A DNA stretch of 64,000 bases from Ctenosaura bakeri (taxonomy: Eukaryota > Chordata > Lepidosauria > Squamata > Iguanidae), in contig CAOLHI010001310.1 of the NCBI GenBank assembly GCA_948474755.1, positions 62,001 through 126,000 on the forward strand, given 5' to 3'. Under the pieces are notes generated by a model. The model made no database searches, was not told the DNA's origin, and was given only the letters and a program-made list of their open reading frames with translations. Positions 1 to 11,454 of this stretch are shown one piece after another (position 1 is the first letter of the stretch; every line of letters begins with the position of its first letter). The translations under genes were made by a program, and so were the position numbers.

Positions 1-572
1 CATGGGCAGCATTTTTTTGGGGGCACTGTCATTCCTTGCCTGCCCTCCCATGTGCCATTGCCTCACCCATGCACACCGACAACCTGCCCACACATGCTGT
101 AGCTCTGCCCATGCCCCTATCCTGCTCGCGCCAAGCTATGCCACTATACCAACTTTTGCTTAGTACTGGCACCATTTTTATCCCTAGTGTACGGCACAGG
201 AGTTAGGGGAATAGAATTCAATGAACCTCCTGGCTCTAGAGATACCCATCCCTGTCCTGGAAAGAGGTTTACTTCCCAGGTGATTGATTCTTTTTAATGT
301 TTCCTTTCCAATTGTTTTCTTTTTTCTTTTTTCTTTTTTTGACTTGATAGAAGTTCCAAGTATTACTGAGTACTAAGAGTGCAGTGATATGTCTTCTTAA
401 TTTATCAATGGTCATACCAGACCTATTCAAGCATCCCCTCTGTAAGATTACAATTGCAGAAGAGGGAAGAAAAGGGCTGTCTCTTGTCCCCACTCCATCT
501 ACTGTGCCCCTGGGCTTATGTCGTAGAAGTGAAGCCAGAAAGTGACTTGTTTCCCTAATAATTTATTGGATA
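1..572. other. Unassigned flanking sequence
   Basis: No repeat family, TIR pair or convincing coding frame is recognised. The stretch holds short pyrimidine-rich runs near 300-340. Open frames here are short and show no familiar motif. Confidence 0.5.
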
Positions 573-674
573 ACTTGTCTTTTTTTCTTTCTTTCTTTTT
601 TCAGATACTGGAACAGAAATACTGTTTTTGCTTGTAATGATCCATCTCGAATTCACTACATTTCAGTGGAATAA
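573..674 (+). other. Possible 3' splice acceptor and short terminal coding exon
   Basis: A long pyrimidine tract (about 578-602) runs into CAG at 602-604, a strong-looking acceptor. From 606 a frame reads YWNRNTVFACNDPSRIHY and four further residues before TAA at 672-674, with A605 completing a split codon. I do not recognise the peptide, and no upstream exon of the same gene is visible in the 600 bases before it. The alternative is chance: a 22-codon open frame after a T-rich run is not rare in AT-rich DNA. AATAAA-like signals occur only from about 1,150 onward. It is listed because it is the only place in the window with an acceptor followed by a plausible peptide end. Confidence 0.15.
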
Positions 675-873
675 GAATGGCTGCCTCCCTGTGATTGATC
701 ACTGTGTGAGTGTGGATGAACGTCAGTGCTAACTCAGTATGAGCAATAGGAAGTGGAGGAGGAAGAGTCATGTGGGTGGTTGCCTCTTTTAAAATTTCAT
801 TTTAAATAGAATTTGTAACAAGTTGACCTTTCCTGGAGCTTTGGTAACAAATTCTTTGGCCTCTAGAAAACTA

Positions 874-1077
874 GGGGCTCGTCCGCACTGCACTGCTATA
901 GTGCTATTACTCCACTTCCAACATGGTATCCTGGGGTTTGTGGGGGGTGGGGGTGGGGAAGCATTTTGAATTCTCAGCCAGAGAGCTCTTTGGCCTCAGT
1001 AAGCTACAAAGCCCAGAATCCCACGGTATGTTGAAAGTGGAATAATAGCACTTGAACAGTGTAGAGCAAAAAGGCCC
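874..1077. mobile_element. MITE family F2, copy 1
   Basis: The ends are inverted: GGGGCTCGTCCGCAC at the left, and GTGTAGAGCAAAAAGGCCC at the right, whose reverse complement starts GGGCC. Just inside lie TGCTATAGTGCTATTACTCC and its complement-like AATAATAGCACT. The same layout recurs at 47,314-47,514, in a fragment near 6,125-6,250 and in a 46-bp version at 36,648. No open frame could encode a transposase, so this is non-autonomous. The flanking triplets (TAG and TTG) do not match, so the duplication has decayed or the boundary is off by a base. Confidence 0.7.
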
Positions 1078-1250
1078 TTGGTTTAAAATTCCTGCTTAGT
1101 TGTGGAAAACCACTGGGTGACACACACACCCCTCAACCATGGGGAAAAAACAATGGAAAATAAATCTTCTGAATAAAATCTCATAAATAAAATATTAGAA
1201 TAGTGTTGCTGTAAGTCAGAGTCGACTTGAAGACAAACAAGAACAGCAAC
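1078..1250 (+). mobile_element. Sauria-type tRNA-derived SINE, 5' truncated
   Basis: It begins inside the B-box region (TTGGTTTAAAATTCCTGC) directly after the F2 element. It continues through CCACTGGGTGAC and ends with the tail GTAAGTCAGAGTCGACTTGA followed by an ACAA-rich run. That tail resembles the 3' end of BovB/RTE LINEs, which is the known arrangement of Sauria SINEs. The middle is degenerate. Confidence 0.75.
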
Positions 1251-1999
1251 TAATTAAGCATTTTTGATGAGTCAAATAGCCAGAAAATTCCCCAGATCAT
1301 ATGCTAGAATCTTCTTAGTTAAGTTGTTCCAGTGAAGAACTTTTCATAGAACTGGAAAGTTTTTCCCAATATTTCATTCCACATTCCTATAGTTTAATGT
1401 CATTGCCTTTAATTAATATCATCAACCATAATTTCCTTTCTCTCCGTTTTTATGACACAGGGAGAGAAAATACTTTTAGTTCAAGCTATTCAAGATAATT
1501 ATTATAAAAATCCTTGTGTAAAGTATTCCTCTTATTAAAAGCTTTTGATCAATATTTGCTCTATGGAACTAGGCTCTTCTAGTTTTACGGCAGTGAGGAT
1601 TTTCTTCCACCCAGTAACAAGGCCCCAGGGCTCAGGATACCCAAAGGAATCATCGCCTCTTCAGCAGTGTTAGTGCCTCTTTTAACGGCCAAACTGCGAG
1701 GCACTCAGAGAGTGTAGTAAAGAGAGGATCAAAGCTACTCATCAGCCAAGAGAAAAGAAGGAAGGTTTCAAAAATAGAATGCGGGGGAAGCAAAAGAGAG
1801 CATGCATATGAAATCATAGTTGAACTTGCTGCTGGCACGAGGCAAAACGCGGGGTTTCCCTAGCTGAGAATGCAAATTAATAAGGCATCAGAGCCAGAGA
1901 AAAAGTTAATGTGATCTGTCTGTGGAAGTTTCCTTCCCTACTTTCCAACTCTGATTTTTCAAGGCTTGCAGACATGGTCCCTTGTGAACACTCTGATAC
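1251..1999. other. Unassigned AT-rich sequence
   Basis: I see no identifiable repeat or gene. Short open frames have no family features. Confidence 0.5.
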
Positions 2000-2067
2000 A
2001 GGGCTGGGGAAACTGCTACCTTCCGGATGCTGTGGAATGAAAACTCCCATCATCATTTATCCCTGGC
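2000..2067 (+). mobile_element. hAT-like dispersed element, 5' half
   Basis: CAGGGCTGGGGAAACTGC followed by a stretch ending in AACTCCCATCATCAT matches, from memory, a common reptile non-autonomous element whose core reads like 'ccagatgttgttggactacaactcccatcag'. The element stops where a SINE begins at about 2,068, so the SINE may have interrupted it. Other probable copies lie at 3,050-3,190 and 41,398-41,525. Confidence 0.5.
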
Positions 2068-2152
2068 TATGCTTGCATGGTACAATGGTTTGAGGGCTGG
2101 ACTATGGCACTGGGAAACCAGGTCAACCTTTAGCTAGTCACTGTCTTTCATT
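2068..2152 (+). mobile_element. Sauria-type SINE, 5' (tRNA-like) fragment
   Basis: GCATGGTACAATGGTTTGAG is the A-box side of the SINE and GGGAAACCAGGTCAACC is its decayed B-box side. The copy breaks off after about 80 bases and is followed by AT-rich DNA. Confidence 0.6.
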
Positions 2153-2300
2153 TTAACAAAATATAATATAATAATATTATAATGTATATAATTCTTAGCT
2201 TTCTGTTTCTTATATATTTATGAAAAGAAAGAATGATTATTTGTAAATATTGTTTGTTATAACTTTAATAAAAATAAAATTTAAAAATAAAAATAAAAAG
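2153..2300. repeat. AT-rich low-complexity tract
   Basis: Repeated AATA and TATA-like runs end in AAAATAAAAATAAAAAG. It contains several AATAAA hexamers but nothing that ties them to a transcript. Confidence 0.7.
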
Positions 2301-2371
2301 GTAGAGTGGCTTTCGAGGGAAGTGCAGACAATGAATGGAGATGCCAGTGCTCTTAACTGACTGATTTAGAT

Positions 2372-2847
2372 CAGTGGTTCTCAGACTTTCTACTCCTGTG
2401 ACCCCTTTTATATTTACATGCAGATGTCAGCCCTCCCCCCTTGATGCCTCACCCCCTCCGAGTCCTATCCTACACCTCTCCCTCACAGGCCCCTCACACT
2501 ACACAACCTCCATCTCAACACTGAGCTCTTGTGTTTTCCATCTCCTCTCTTCACTTCCCTCCCCCGCCCCAAGAAACTGCCTCATGGTAGCAAAGGGGCA
2601 TATTTCTGCTGTGCCAACAATGGACGTTCGGAGAAGTTGAATGGGAAAAGCATTAAAAAGGGAAGACAGTTGTTGTTATGTCTGAGGTTGTAGGAAGGTA
2701 TAAGAGGGGCAGATATTCTGCACCACTTTTTCTCAGGGACCAGCAATCCTAAATGGTACATGCACATACCTGACTTTTCTTGCACCTCCCTTAAGCAACT
2801 ATTGTGACTCCCCATTAGGGTCTCACCCCACAGTTTGAGAACCACTG
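2372..2847. mobile_element. Non-autonomous hAT element with 8-bp target duplication
   Basis: The left end is CAGTGGTTCTCAGACTTTC and the right end is CAGTTTGAGAACCACTG, giving TIRs of roughly 16 bp with one mismatch or so. The TIR matches the hAT/Charlie style of MER5-like elements. The flanking octamers are ATTTAGAT (2,364-2,371) and ATTTAGAA (2,848-2,855), an 8-bp duplication with one change, as expected for hAT. The 476-bp interior carries no transposase frame. Confidence 0.85.
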
Positions 2848-3049
2848 ATTTAGAACATTTCTACACTGCCTTTAATTCACCTGTCTTCTTAAGTGTCCTC
2901 TGAACCATTGTCGGCTGCTACCATTGGGTAAATTCAGGCCAAAGAACACCAGTAAGCTCACCTTGAGGTACTGGTTCCTGGCAGTCACCCAAGGTTGTAG
3001 GTATAGACCCTTGTCTGTATCTAGGAGTAACTGAGAACTTTAGATCTGT

Positions 3050-3190
3050 GGTGGGCTATTTGCAAACCTCTAGATGTTCTTGAACTGCAAGTCTCATCAA
3101 TCCTAGCCATCCTAGCTGAAACAAATGATGACAGGCACTGCAGTCCAACTACATCTGATGGGTCACAAATTGTGCAGCCCTGTTGAACTA
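3050..3190. mobile_element. hAT-like dispersed element, decayed
   Basis: The stretch CTCTAGATGTTCTTGAACTG is followed by inverted-looking GCAGTCCAACTACATCTGAT about 80 bases later, the paired arms typical of the reptile element also seen at 2,000 and 41,398. The ends are worn, so the boundaries are approximate. It sits just upstream of F1 copy A. Confidence 0.5.
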
Positions 3191-3222
3191 AGGTTGACAG
3201 TTCTCCCTTATTGTGAGATTGA

Positions 3223-3736
3223 GACTCTTTCCGCACAAGGTGAGGGAATCGGTCTGTGCCGTTACCTACTGCTTCTTCTGGGGTCCGAAGCAACACAGAC
3301 TGTCCCTGAAGCCCTTCGGCAGGACTTCTTCTTGGTCCAGGGCGAATCGGAGCAGTGTGAGGTCTGAAGATCCACACTGCTCCAGCTTCCAAAATGGCGG
3401 CTTCCAGCTTCCAAAATGGCGGCTTAGTCGTGGGTACCAACCAACCGCTGAAGCTCACCATGCCTAAAGCCCGCCGTCCGCAGATTGCAGGCTCGCATTG
3501 GTGCAAGCCTGCGAATCTGCACAAGGGAGCAGGAACGCAATGGTGCATTCCAGGAAAATAAAGACCTGTTTTTCTGGTCTTTCAAATACATGGTGGAGGA
3601 CCAATTGGAGTCGTTTTTGAGCAGACTGAGGTGTGGATCTCCGGTAAGTAGTCCGCTCCTAGTCCGCTCCAAGGTGCAGATGACCTCCGTGAGAGGACGC
3701 ACTGCCCTGTTGTAATTGCCTGGTGCGGAAAGGGCC
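3223..3736 (+). mobile_element. MITE family F1, copy A
   Basis: A 514-bp copy. The left end is GACTCTTTCCGCAC and the right end is GTGCGGAAAGGGCC, near-perfect inverted repeats. It is flanked by TGA on both sides (3,220-3,222 and 3,737-3,739). Internally it carries two tandem copies of a unit containing CTTCCAAAATGGCGG (3,385-3,425), and ends with the GTCCGCTCCAAGGTGCAGA block shared by all F1 copies. The frames crossing it on both strands, up to 175 codons, are by-products of a GC-richer, stop-poor repeat; none resembles a transposase. Confidence 0.9.
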
Positions 3737-3739
3737 TGA

Positions 3740-4967
3740 GCCTCCTTATTGAGGGCTATAAAGGTTGTTCCTTTAAGACACACCTAATGTAAACATGGGG
3801 CATATATGTCTGCTCCAAACCTAGGCCTATTAAACAGAGGCAAGGCCAAAGAGTGCTCTGTGGGCGAATACTTCAGCCTCACAGACTTAATGAGATTATG
3901 TCTTGCTACACATTAGTCATGCTCCCATGCCTCAGTATGGAGTTTGGGGGTTGTTGGCTTAGCTTCACAGGCCATAAACCAGCTTTGTTTGATTTTATTT
4001 CTACCACAACACACCTGTATCTTTACTTGCATACCCCTGCCCCTAACAATTAAAACCATGTTCATAGAAGATTCGTTCTGATATTTAGGGGGAAGCCTGA
4101 TAGATCTGCTTTTGTTTTTGCCTTGCTTTGAAGTGTGTATATGTGTTTTTCAAAAAATAACTCCTCCTTTTTTCCATTAATAAAAAGAGGTTGTTTTGAT
4201 TTGCCTGAAGCACACTGAACTCCATAAAGCAGTAATGATCTGACCCCAGAGTAAATGTCTCGTAAGATGTCTTCAGCCCAGCCTGAAGCATGCCCTAAGT
4301 ACAGGAAGCACTTGAATGCAGTAATTAGCACATCTCAGTAGAACCTGCTTTCCTTAAAGGCACCTGTGTGCTCAACCTTTATTGATCAAGGAAGCCATTT
4401 TAATTATTCCTTTTTTCTTTCTCTCTGTACATAGCTTACAGCTGCTGAAGCAGTCATTAAGCAAAGCAATTAACAACTTTCTTTGATATTTGGAGACTTA
4501 AAAAGAGGAGATCATGCATACTTGTCACTTGTTTTCACTGAAAGCAATTGTGGGCATATGGGCCAGGCTGATGGTGGCACTATAAAGTACTCTTATCGTC
4601 CCAGAAAAGAGAACATGAGAGCTCCAGGCTTGTCAGCAGAGAATACCAATAAAACACAATGCCCATTTTCCTTTGCAGAAGAATATAGTGCTTGAATTCT
4701 TTTTGATTAAAGAAGAATGAGATTAAAAGGATCAAAAGTAAATCTCTGCATTCTCCTAGATCTTCAGTTTTGTTAGATTTTGTTCTGAGAGCTATGTTTT
4801 GGACCACAACTTCCCAAGGCCCCAAGCCCAAATGGCCCTGAATAATACATGTAAGAAAGAAATGTACAAATCTGTATAACCTCTTGCAACATACTACCTC
4901 TTCTATTCATGGCACATTGTGGTCTGGAGCAGGTAAAACTTCCATGATGAAGGGTTCTGTTTAAAAT
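3740..4967. other. Unassigned sequence
   Basis: No recognised repeat or gene. A pyrimidine tract sits near 4,408-4,427. The short open frames lack family features. Confidence 0.5.
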
Positions 4968-5215
4968 AATGAAATGATAGAGATGAAAGGAATCTTGAAG
5001 AACATCTAATCCAACTGCTGCTCAGTGCAGCATCTACAATGCAAGACTATATCATCCCCAACCTCTGCGTAAATGCCTTTTTTCCAAAGAAGAGCTTAAT
5101 CTTTCTCATGGCAACTTTGTTCCACTGTGGAACACTTCTGATGGTTAAGAGGGGGGACCCAAATGTAATTCTTTGCAGATTCAACCAATGATTCTACTTC
5201 TACCTTTGTTACTGC
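4968..5215 (-). mobile_element. CR1 LINE 3'-end fragment
   Basis: On the minus strand this is a CR1 3' end. From the plus strand one reads AGATGAAAGGAATCTTGAAG, then ATCTAATCCAACTGCTGCTC and TCCACTGTGGAACACTTCTG, each a decayed version of standard CR1 3' landmarks (compare the intact copy at 62,560-63,206). It is 5' truncated, the usual fate of CR1 insertions. The right boundary against the LTR candidate is unclear. Confidence 0.7.
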
Positions 5216-5224
5216 AGTTTAGGC

Positions 5225-5985
5225 CTCCTTGGAGATACCCCTAGATATAATTTTGATATAATTCAGCTCGCTTCGACCATCCCTCTCTACGTGTTTGTGA
5301 GACTCCGGGACAAGCACAAAACTAGGCTCGGCACTTAATTGCTGCAATATTCTCAAACAATACAGGCAAGCCAGACACAGCCGCCACTTCAGGGACCTCC
5401 CCGGCAAACACCACATTATGTATGCGCACTACCTACAAAGGACTCCCCGCCCAGAGCAGGCAACTTGACAAAGGTTGAACCATCCACTGTCAAGCATTGC
5501 ACATTTACATACTGGCTACGCTATTGTTAATTCGGCTCTGATTCCATCATGCTAGTGAGCTTTCCAAGACATTGTCTCGCACCCAAAACTCATTGTTCTC
5601 ACCAAGTAAGGCATAGCCTGCAGTCACATTTCTCTCTATAAAAACCCCTGATTCCGAGACCATCATCGGACCGCTCCCGAGTTCCAGACTGCCTTGCTGC
5701 CGCTTTGCTTGGTGAGCTTCCCCTCAGCTCCACGTGCTGAGATACATAGAACCCCAACATCTCTCTCTATCTTCTTTCCAGGCTTCAGGAACAGGTTTCG
5801 TATCACCCGAATCAACTATCCCTCTGAAAATCCTGCTATCATACTCGCACCTTTATTTTCCTTAGTTATCTGTGTGTGTGTGTGTTGCTTACATTGTGTG
5901 CCTGTATTTAATAAAGATCATTCACTATTTCCAACACGGTCTGCTTCTTGACTTGGCCTGACCCCGTAAACATTGGGTTACAAGA
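5225..5985 (+). mobile_element. Probable solo LTR
   Basis: It has LTR architecture without a partner: a TATA box (TATAAAA at 5,637-5,643), about 270 bases of R/U5-like sequence, and a polyadenylation signal AATAAA at 5,910-5,915. It ends near GTAAACATTGGGTTACA. A (GT)n run lies at about 5,871-5,887. No second copy and no gag, pol or env is present, so a solo LTR is the simplest reading. The 5' boundary is not resolved and I found no convincing target duplication. Family unknown. Confidence 0.4.
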
Positions 5986-6124
5986 TCCTGCTGCATTACC
6001 CTGCCTCTCTGGTGCCAACCAGTGCTCTTGACTAATTTCCCCATCTTGTGTAATTGTAAGGTTATTTAGGTGTCCCTTCCAGATCCCCCAGTAAACAGGG
6101 TAACACCTTTTAGACAAGTCTTCT

Positions 6125-6250
6125 CCATCTTCTTCACAACAGTCTTTCAGGCTATTTCTGCCTTGAGGCCCCTCCCTAAACTGCAAACTCTAGGATTCCA
6201 TAGGATGTTGAAAGTGGAATAATATCGCTATAACACTCTAGTGCTGAAAT
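6125..6250. mobile_element. MITE family F2, 3' fragment
   Basis: CCCTAAACTGCAAACTCTAG and ATGTTGAAAGTGGAATAATA match the right half of the F2 copy at 47,314-47,514, ending at about GTGCTGAAATGG. The left half is missing. Confidence 0.7.
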
Positions 6251-6693
6251 GGACTCAGTTTAAAGAGCAATCTCGTGTCATTTAAACCCCCTTTTTTTCT
6301 CCAGGGTGTGGAGAGAGGCTCAATAAAACAACAAATGGTTTGCAGACTAACAGCCCTAAATTTATTCTCCAGCATCACCATGTAGTGTTGTGAAATTTCT
6401 GTCTGAGACACTGCCCATCAATGGTGACATCTACCAATGCTGTGTATGCGAATTGCACAGTTAACAGTATTATCATGCAGTCTAATTATTAGGCAGCACT
6501 GAATTTAGTTGTAGCTGGAGGTAATCAGGAGTTTCCTACTGTTTCAGCTATTCTGTTCTTGTTTAGGAAAACAATTCATTTCTTTACTCAGACAATGGAC
6601 AGTGAGGAAGCTAATCAACTGTAGAGTAGTCTTGGAGACTTTGGACTGCAAGTGAATCTCCTAAGAGCCATTTTGAATTGTCCACATATATTT

Positions 6694-7067
6694 CATACCA
6701 TTCACCATTTCACAGATGAAAATGGGGAGGTGTGTGGTCAAACAACATTAGATTATAGTCAAGATGGCAAAAGTTATTAAGGAAAAGAACAGACAAGCTA
6801 GGAGAGGCTGCAGTAGTTTGCTTTTACCTGAACCTACTGAGAAGGGCAAGATTCTTCCCCATCTTCTCCTTGCACCCTTGACTGAGTTGAGTGCAAACTA
6901 CTTTTGCACTTGGACCTAAGTTTGCAGCCAGTGAAGTAAGCTGAGGACAAAGGGGGAAAGTGCTAGAAGGCAAGAAAAAGCGGAATATTTTAAAAGCAGT
7001 TGAAAAGTGGGATAACAGAGGATTAATCGGGACTGTCCTTGCCAAATCAAGACAGTTGAAGAGTATG
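6694..7067 (+). mobile_element. R4 element (TIR transposon-like), copy 1
   Basis: This is the most complete of four copies. The left end reads CATACCATTCACCATTTCAC and the right end GACAGTTGAAGAGTATG, which are inverted relative to each other. Shared internal landmarks are TTTCACAGATGAAAA, a GTTTGCTTTTACCTGAACC block, GAGTGCAAACTACTTTTGCA and GGATTAATCGGGACTGTCC. The other copies are at 48,772, 14,828-15,187 (minus) and 49,980-50,319 (minus). No coding capacity is seen. No clear target duplication was found, so the superfamily is open. Confidence 0.65.
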
Positions 7068-10000
7068 GAATTTAGTGGCTGTTAAAATGATTTATTTTTG
7101 AAGAAGGGAGTAAACAGCAGTGGGTGCCAAGGAAGAGTTTCTAGTGGGAATGATACATTAGGAAAAAGAAAAGGAGAAGGGGAAGGAAGGGCTAAGGGGG
7201 AGACAAGAGGCAGGAGAAGGAAATAGGTGTTTTGGGGCAGAGAAGAAAAATGGATTACATATTGTTATTTACAGGTATTTGTTAAAATGTGAAGAAATGT
7301 TTTTGAAGCATCAAAAACGTGGCAGCCAACGCTATAGGTTTGTTGAAATAAAACTCAGAGAAGAGAATCAAAGGACTCGACAGAACACCTGGACAAAGTG
7401 AGTATGTAGATGTGAAGGGTGCAGCAACTGAGAGGTTAGAAGTGCCAGAGTAGTTCCCACACTCCTGGAAGTTGTTCACCTCTGACTTCAAACAATTGGC
7501 ACAGAATGAGCAATAGCAAATAAAATTTTTGCAAAACATCAAACATGTAGCACATTACGTTATTACCATTAAATATCTGAAAAGTGTCCACTTTTGTATT
7601 CTTCTTGCATGCAGGACTCCTACTTGAAGATAATGTCTCCCTACGTATTTACATAAATGAGTAATATTTAAAAACACCGTTTATTTTCAGAGAGACTTAA
7701 TATTCTGTAGAGAAACTTCTCTGTAGTGCATAATTTATGAATAAAATACGACCCTTCCCATGAATGTGCAACTCAAACTCCATTTATTCCCTAGGCACTG
7801 GCAGATTTAAATCTTCTCCAATGCAAGACAGTCTCATGAACCCACTCACAATAAGCTACAGTGATCAGCACTTAAAAATAATTAGCTACCTTCTCTACAA
7901 TTGGGCAAGTAATAGAGCAAATATAGGGTTAGAGTTAAGGCCCTCTGTTAAAGCTAAGTCACATTTAACTGCCTTTTGTTTTTATAACCAGAAATCATTT
8001 GTAACCATAATGCACACACAAGTTCCTCACCTTTGTGTATTTTTAGCTTCAGTGTCCTTCTTATGGGTTTTCCAGGGGCAATTAGTTGCCTCATTGGAAA
8101 CAAGGTGTTGAATTAGACAGACACCTGGGACCAAACTATTTGTGACCTTAACTGCATAGTTTTTCCCTCCAGTTCAAGATGTTCACACCACACACCAATT
8201 ACCCCCTCCACTGTGATAGCAGAACAAAGAAAGAAGTGTTAAAACCCCTTGGTTCCATGTTCTATGTACCCAATCTAAATTTAGGACTCTGAAATTTTGG
8301 AGAAACCTTCTGCAGTCAAGAGCAGAATTATGCTATTAAGATCACATGCAATTTGGTCTCATAACTGATCTAGCAGGATCTGTCTAATGCACTCACATCA
8401 TTGTTAGTAATTTTGAGAGCTTTGGAATTTGAAATTATAAATAACTAGTAATTTGTAATTAACTAATTTAGCTGATAATATTTTCTAAGTGCTTTACATT
8501 AGAACTATAAGTAACAATGGATCATTTCACTGCCTTTGTGGTATAACTGTAACTTTTAGTTTCTTTGATAGTAACTTTTGGAGTTAAGGAGTGTGGTCTC
8601 ACTAAATGATAGGGGAGGAACATCCCGTTCTTTAAGATGGGGTTTGTGCTACTGCCACCTCATCCTCTGTTCTGGGTGCTGAGGCAACAGTGGGTGGATA
8701 GGAGTGTGTTTTGTACCACTGGACACTATCTTCTTACACTGAGATGGGTTTATTAACTACTTAAAAATAAAGCAAAGATTTGCTTTAAAATATTAAACTA
8801 CAATACTGTCGGCTTCAAGATGCCAGTGCAGCTGATGCCAGTGTGGCTGATGGCAGCTGCAACAGTGATTCATTGAAGCCAAGACACTCTGGTAGGGATG
8901 ACTTAGACAATAATCTGGACCATGGGTGGGGGAAATTTTAGCTTGTGGGTTGAAGGAAGACCCCAAAACCCTTCAGTGTTCTCATTTTTTTATTTTTTTA
9001 TTTTTTGTTTTTAAAAATTGCCTCTGAATACCCCCCACACTTTACAGGGGGCAAGATTGCACAGGGAGCAATTTTTTGCCATTCTTCTGCTATTTTGGGC
9101 CCAAGAAAGTCCTGTCCGTCCGTCCGTCTTTTCTTTTCTTTTCTTTTTAAAGGAAGGCAAGTTCTGGTTAACTTCCTGTTTTTCTAAAAAATGCCTCTCT
9201 TGGGTCTCCAGCAGCCTGGTGAGGTATTGTATCCAATCAAGAATGTTAAAACTCTCATTCCAAACTCATCTGAAAAGCCCCATATAAGAAATTTGTAAAA
9301 TACAGGGTTGGTTTTTTTTTATTGCTTTAAAGAGCTTTCATGCTAATCTATTTCAGCATTTTAAAAAGGAGGAAGAAGGAAAGAGGAATGATGTCTTTAA
9401 ATTGGACCTTTATTTTAACATGGACTTTCTTGAATTTCAATCCAGTTCTTCAGATGCATGGATGAAGTAGTATATATAACCACAGGTATTGAAACACAAT
9501 TACATAGTGGTGGGGATGGATCAAGATGGAAAAGGGTACAAAAAGAAACAATTGTGACAGAGGTCATTAATTTGGAAATGGTTAAATAAAATGATGCAGG
9601 TCTGACAGTCATCTGGACTATTAATTATCTATGATGTATCAAAGCAATATTTTCTGCCTGCTAGAAAGTTGATTGCACTGAAGTTAGAGTTTAAATATCA
9701 GTATAAAAGAAGTTTCTTTCTTACTGTGATGAGAGACAGCATACTAATATATGCAGTGTGCTAGGAAACCATTCTCTCTGTTTAAACCTCGGTTAGTAGA
9801 TTGGGATATATTCAGAAATCTCATTCTAGCTGCTTCTTTTTTTAATTTTCTCTTGAATTTTTTTTTTTATTCCATAACAACTAGTCAGAAGTCAGTGACT
9901 GTATGTATTGGGGGAATGAAATGTTCTGCCACTAGTTTTGTAATATTGCCATCTGTAATGTCAAATTGGTGTCCATTTGTTCTTTTTTATTGAGACTGTG

Positions 10001-11454
10001 CATTTTGCCCAATGGAGAATACAGAGAGGCGTTGCAGGCTGAGGATGGCATATCATACTGGAAGACAAACAAGTAAATGTACCTCTGTTGTTGTAAAGTC
10101 CAAGTGGTGAAAATAACATCAGTATATCTCAGCTACAGAAGACTTGACTGAAGCCAAAGGAGGTACTTGTCTTTTCCCAAAGGTACAGTAATTAAAAATG
10201 AGTACAAGGTGACAGAGTTTGGTGGTACAGCATGCTGCATCCCCATTTAAAATGATATTCTTGATGTCTTGTGGTCCATCCTTGTGCAGGTTGTTGGAAT
10301 ACAGTGACTCAACTCAATAGTGGCTAGGATGGTGTGTTTAGGTAGTGATGAAAAGACTGTAGTTTCCTCAGGAAGTCAATAGTATTCGTCACATGGTTTG
10401 CACTTTTAGTGGCATATGGTCTGAGAATTGAGTACATATATCTAGATATCCTTCATTGAGAGTTCTGATGCTTGAGCAAATGAGCTGCCCAGGGTTGCCT
10501 GGTTTTTTTTGCTTCTTTAAGGGGGGAGGTAGACAAAAAATGTTTGGTTGAGGCTTCTGTAGTATGTCTATTTATATTTGGTTCTGTACCTCTGTGGGGA
10601 ATTCTCACAGCAGTTAGTATAGTTTCTTCCTATATTCAGTTAGATCTTTAGACAAGAGCCTGTATGTGATGTCAGACAGTTGTCTGTCACTATGTAGTCT
10701 GATTTGTTCATAAAGACTCATTCATAAAAGAGGCTTTGTTAGTCTCTTTAATGGAAATTGTGGGATTGTTTCTGTGGCTGTGAATGTCAGCACATTCTGT
10801 ATAGTGACTGTATGGTAAATTATGTCACTTATTGATTATTGCAGCTTGGACTTTAAAATTGAAAATCTTTAAATCTTTGAATTTTAAAAAAATTAGTGAG
10901 GTTGTCTTCTCTGAAAAACAGAAAGTGAGAAAGCTCCATGGCTAAGAATTGTGGGCATGTCATATAAGAATATTAATGCTACCTCACCTTCCTTTCAATA
11001 TAAATAAGGGATTAGCTGATATGCTACTGACAGTAATCTCTCACTAGCACATCATTTTCATGATACTAGCTAATAGATCTTATTCTATGAGAGGCTTCTT
11101 GAAAGATAGCAGTTTTTAATTCCAGTGTTCACCTTCTACTTTTATAGCACCTGACCACAGGATGAGGATAAAATGTTATGTGATCTACCTTTTCCTTTGG
11201 AGTCTTCCACATTGTTTCTCCCCTGCATGTTAGGCCAAGCAAGATTTTTACCTTTCCTGCAAATAGTGTTCTTGGAAAAAGAAGTGACAAATATTTGCTA
11301 TTTACTTCAAGTTCTTTACTTGATGGCAAAAGGTATGCATTCAATCTTTATGATGGGTTTGCAGTTTGAAATGAAGCTTCAGAGGTTAGTTATGCTGAAC
11401 TTTTCTAAGTTCATCGCCTCAGCAGCTTTTAACTACCATAGTGGCCACCACATA
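7068..11454. other. Unassigned AT-rich sequence, 4.4 kb
   Basis: There is no gene or repeat I can name. Simple tracts include (GTCC)n then (TTTTC)n at about 9,110-9,150, and T-runs near 8,985-9,012 and 9,839-9,870. The longest frame (7,764-8,111) has no recognisable motif. An old dispersed repeat may hide in 10.0-10.9 kb, where the composition is less AT-rich, but I cannot support one. Confidence 0.5.

Noticed and set aside
3021..3783. Frames of 119-175 codons on both strands
   Set aside because: They cross the ends of F1 copy A and mirror frames in other F1 copies (28,120-28,630). No transposase motif is present.
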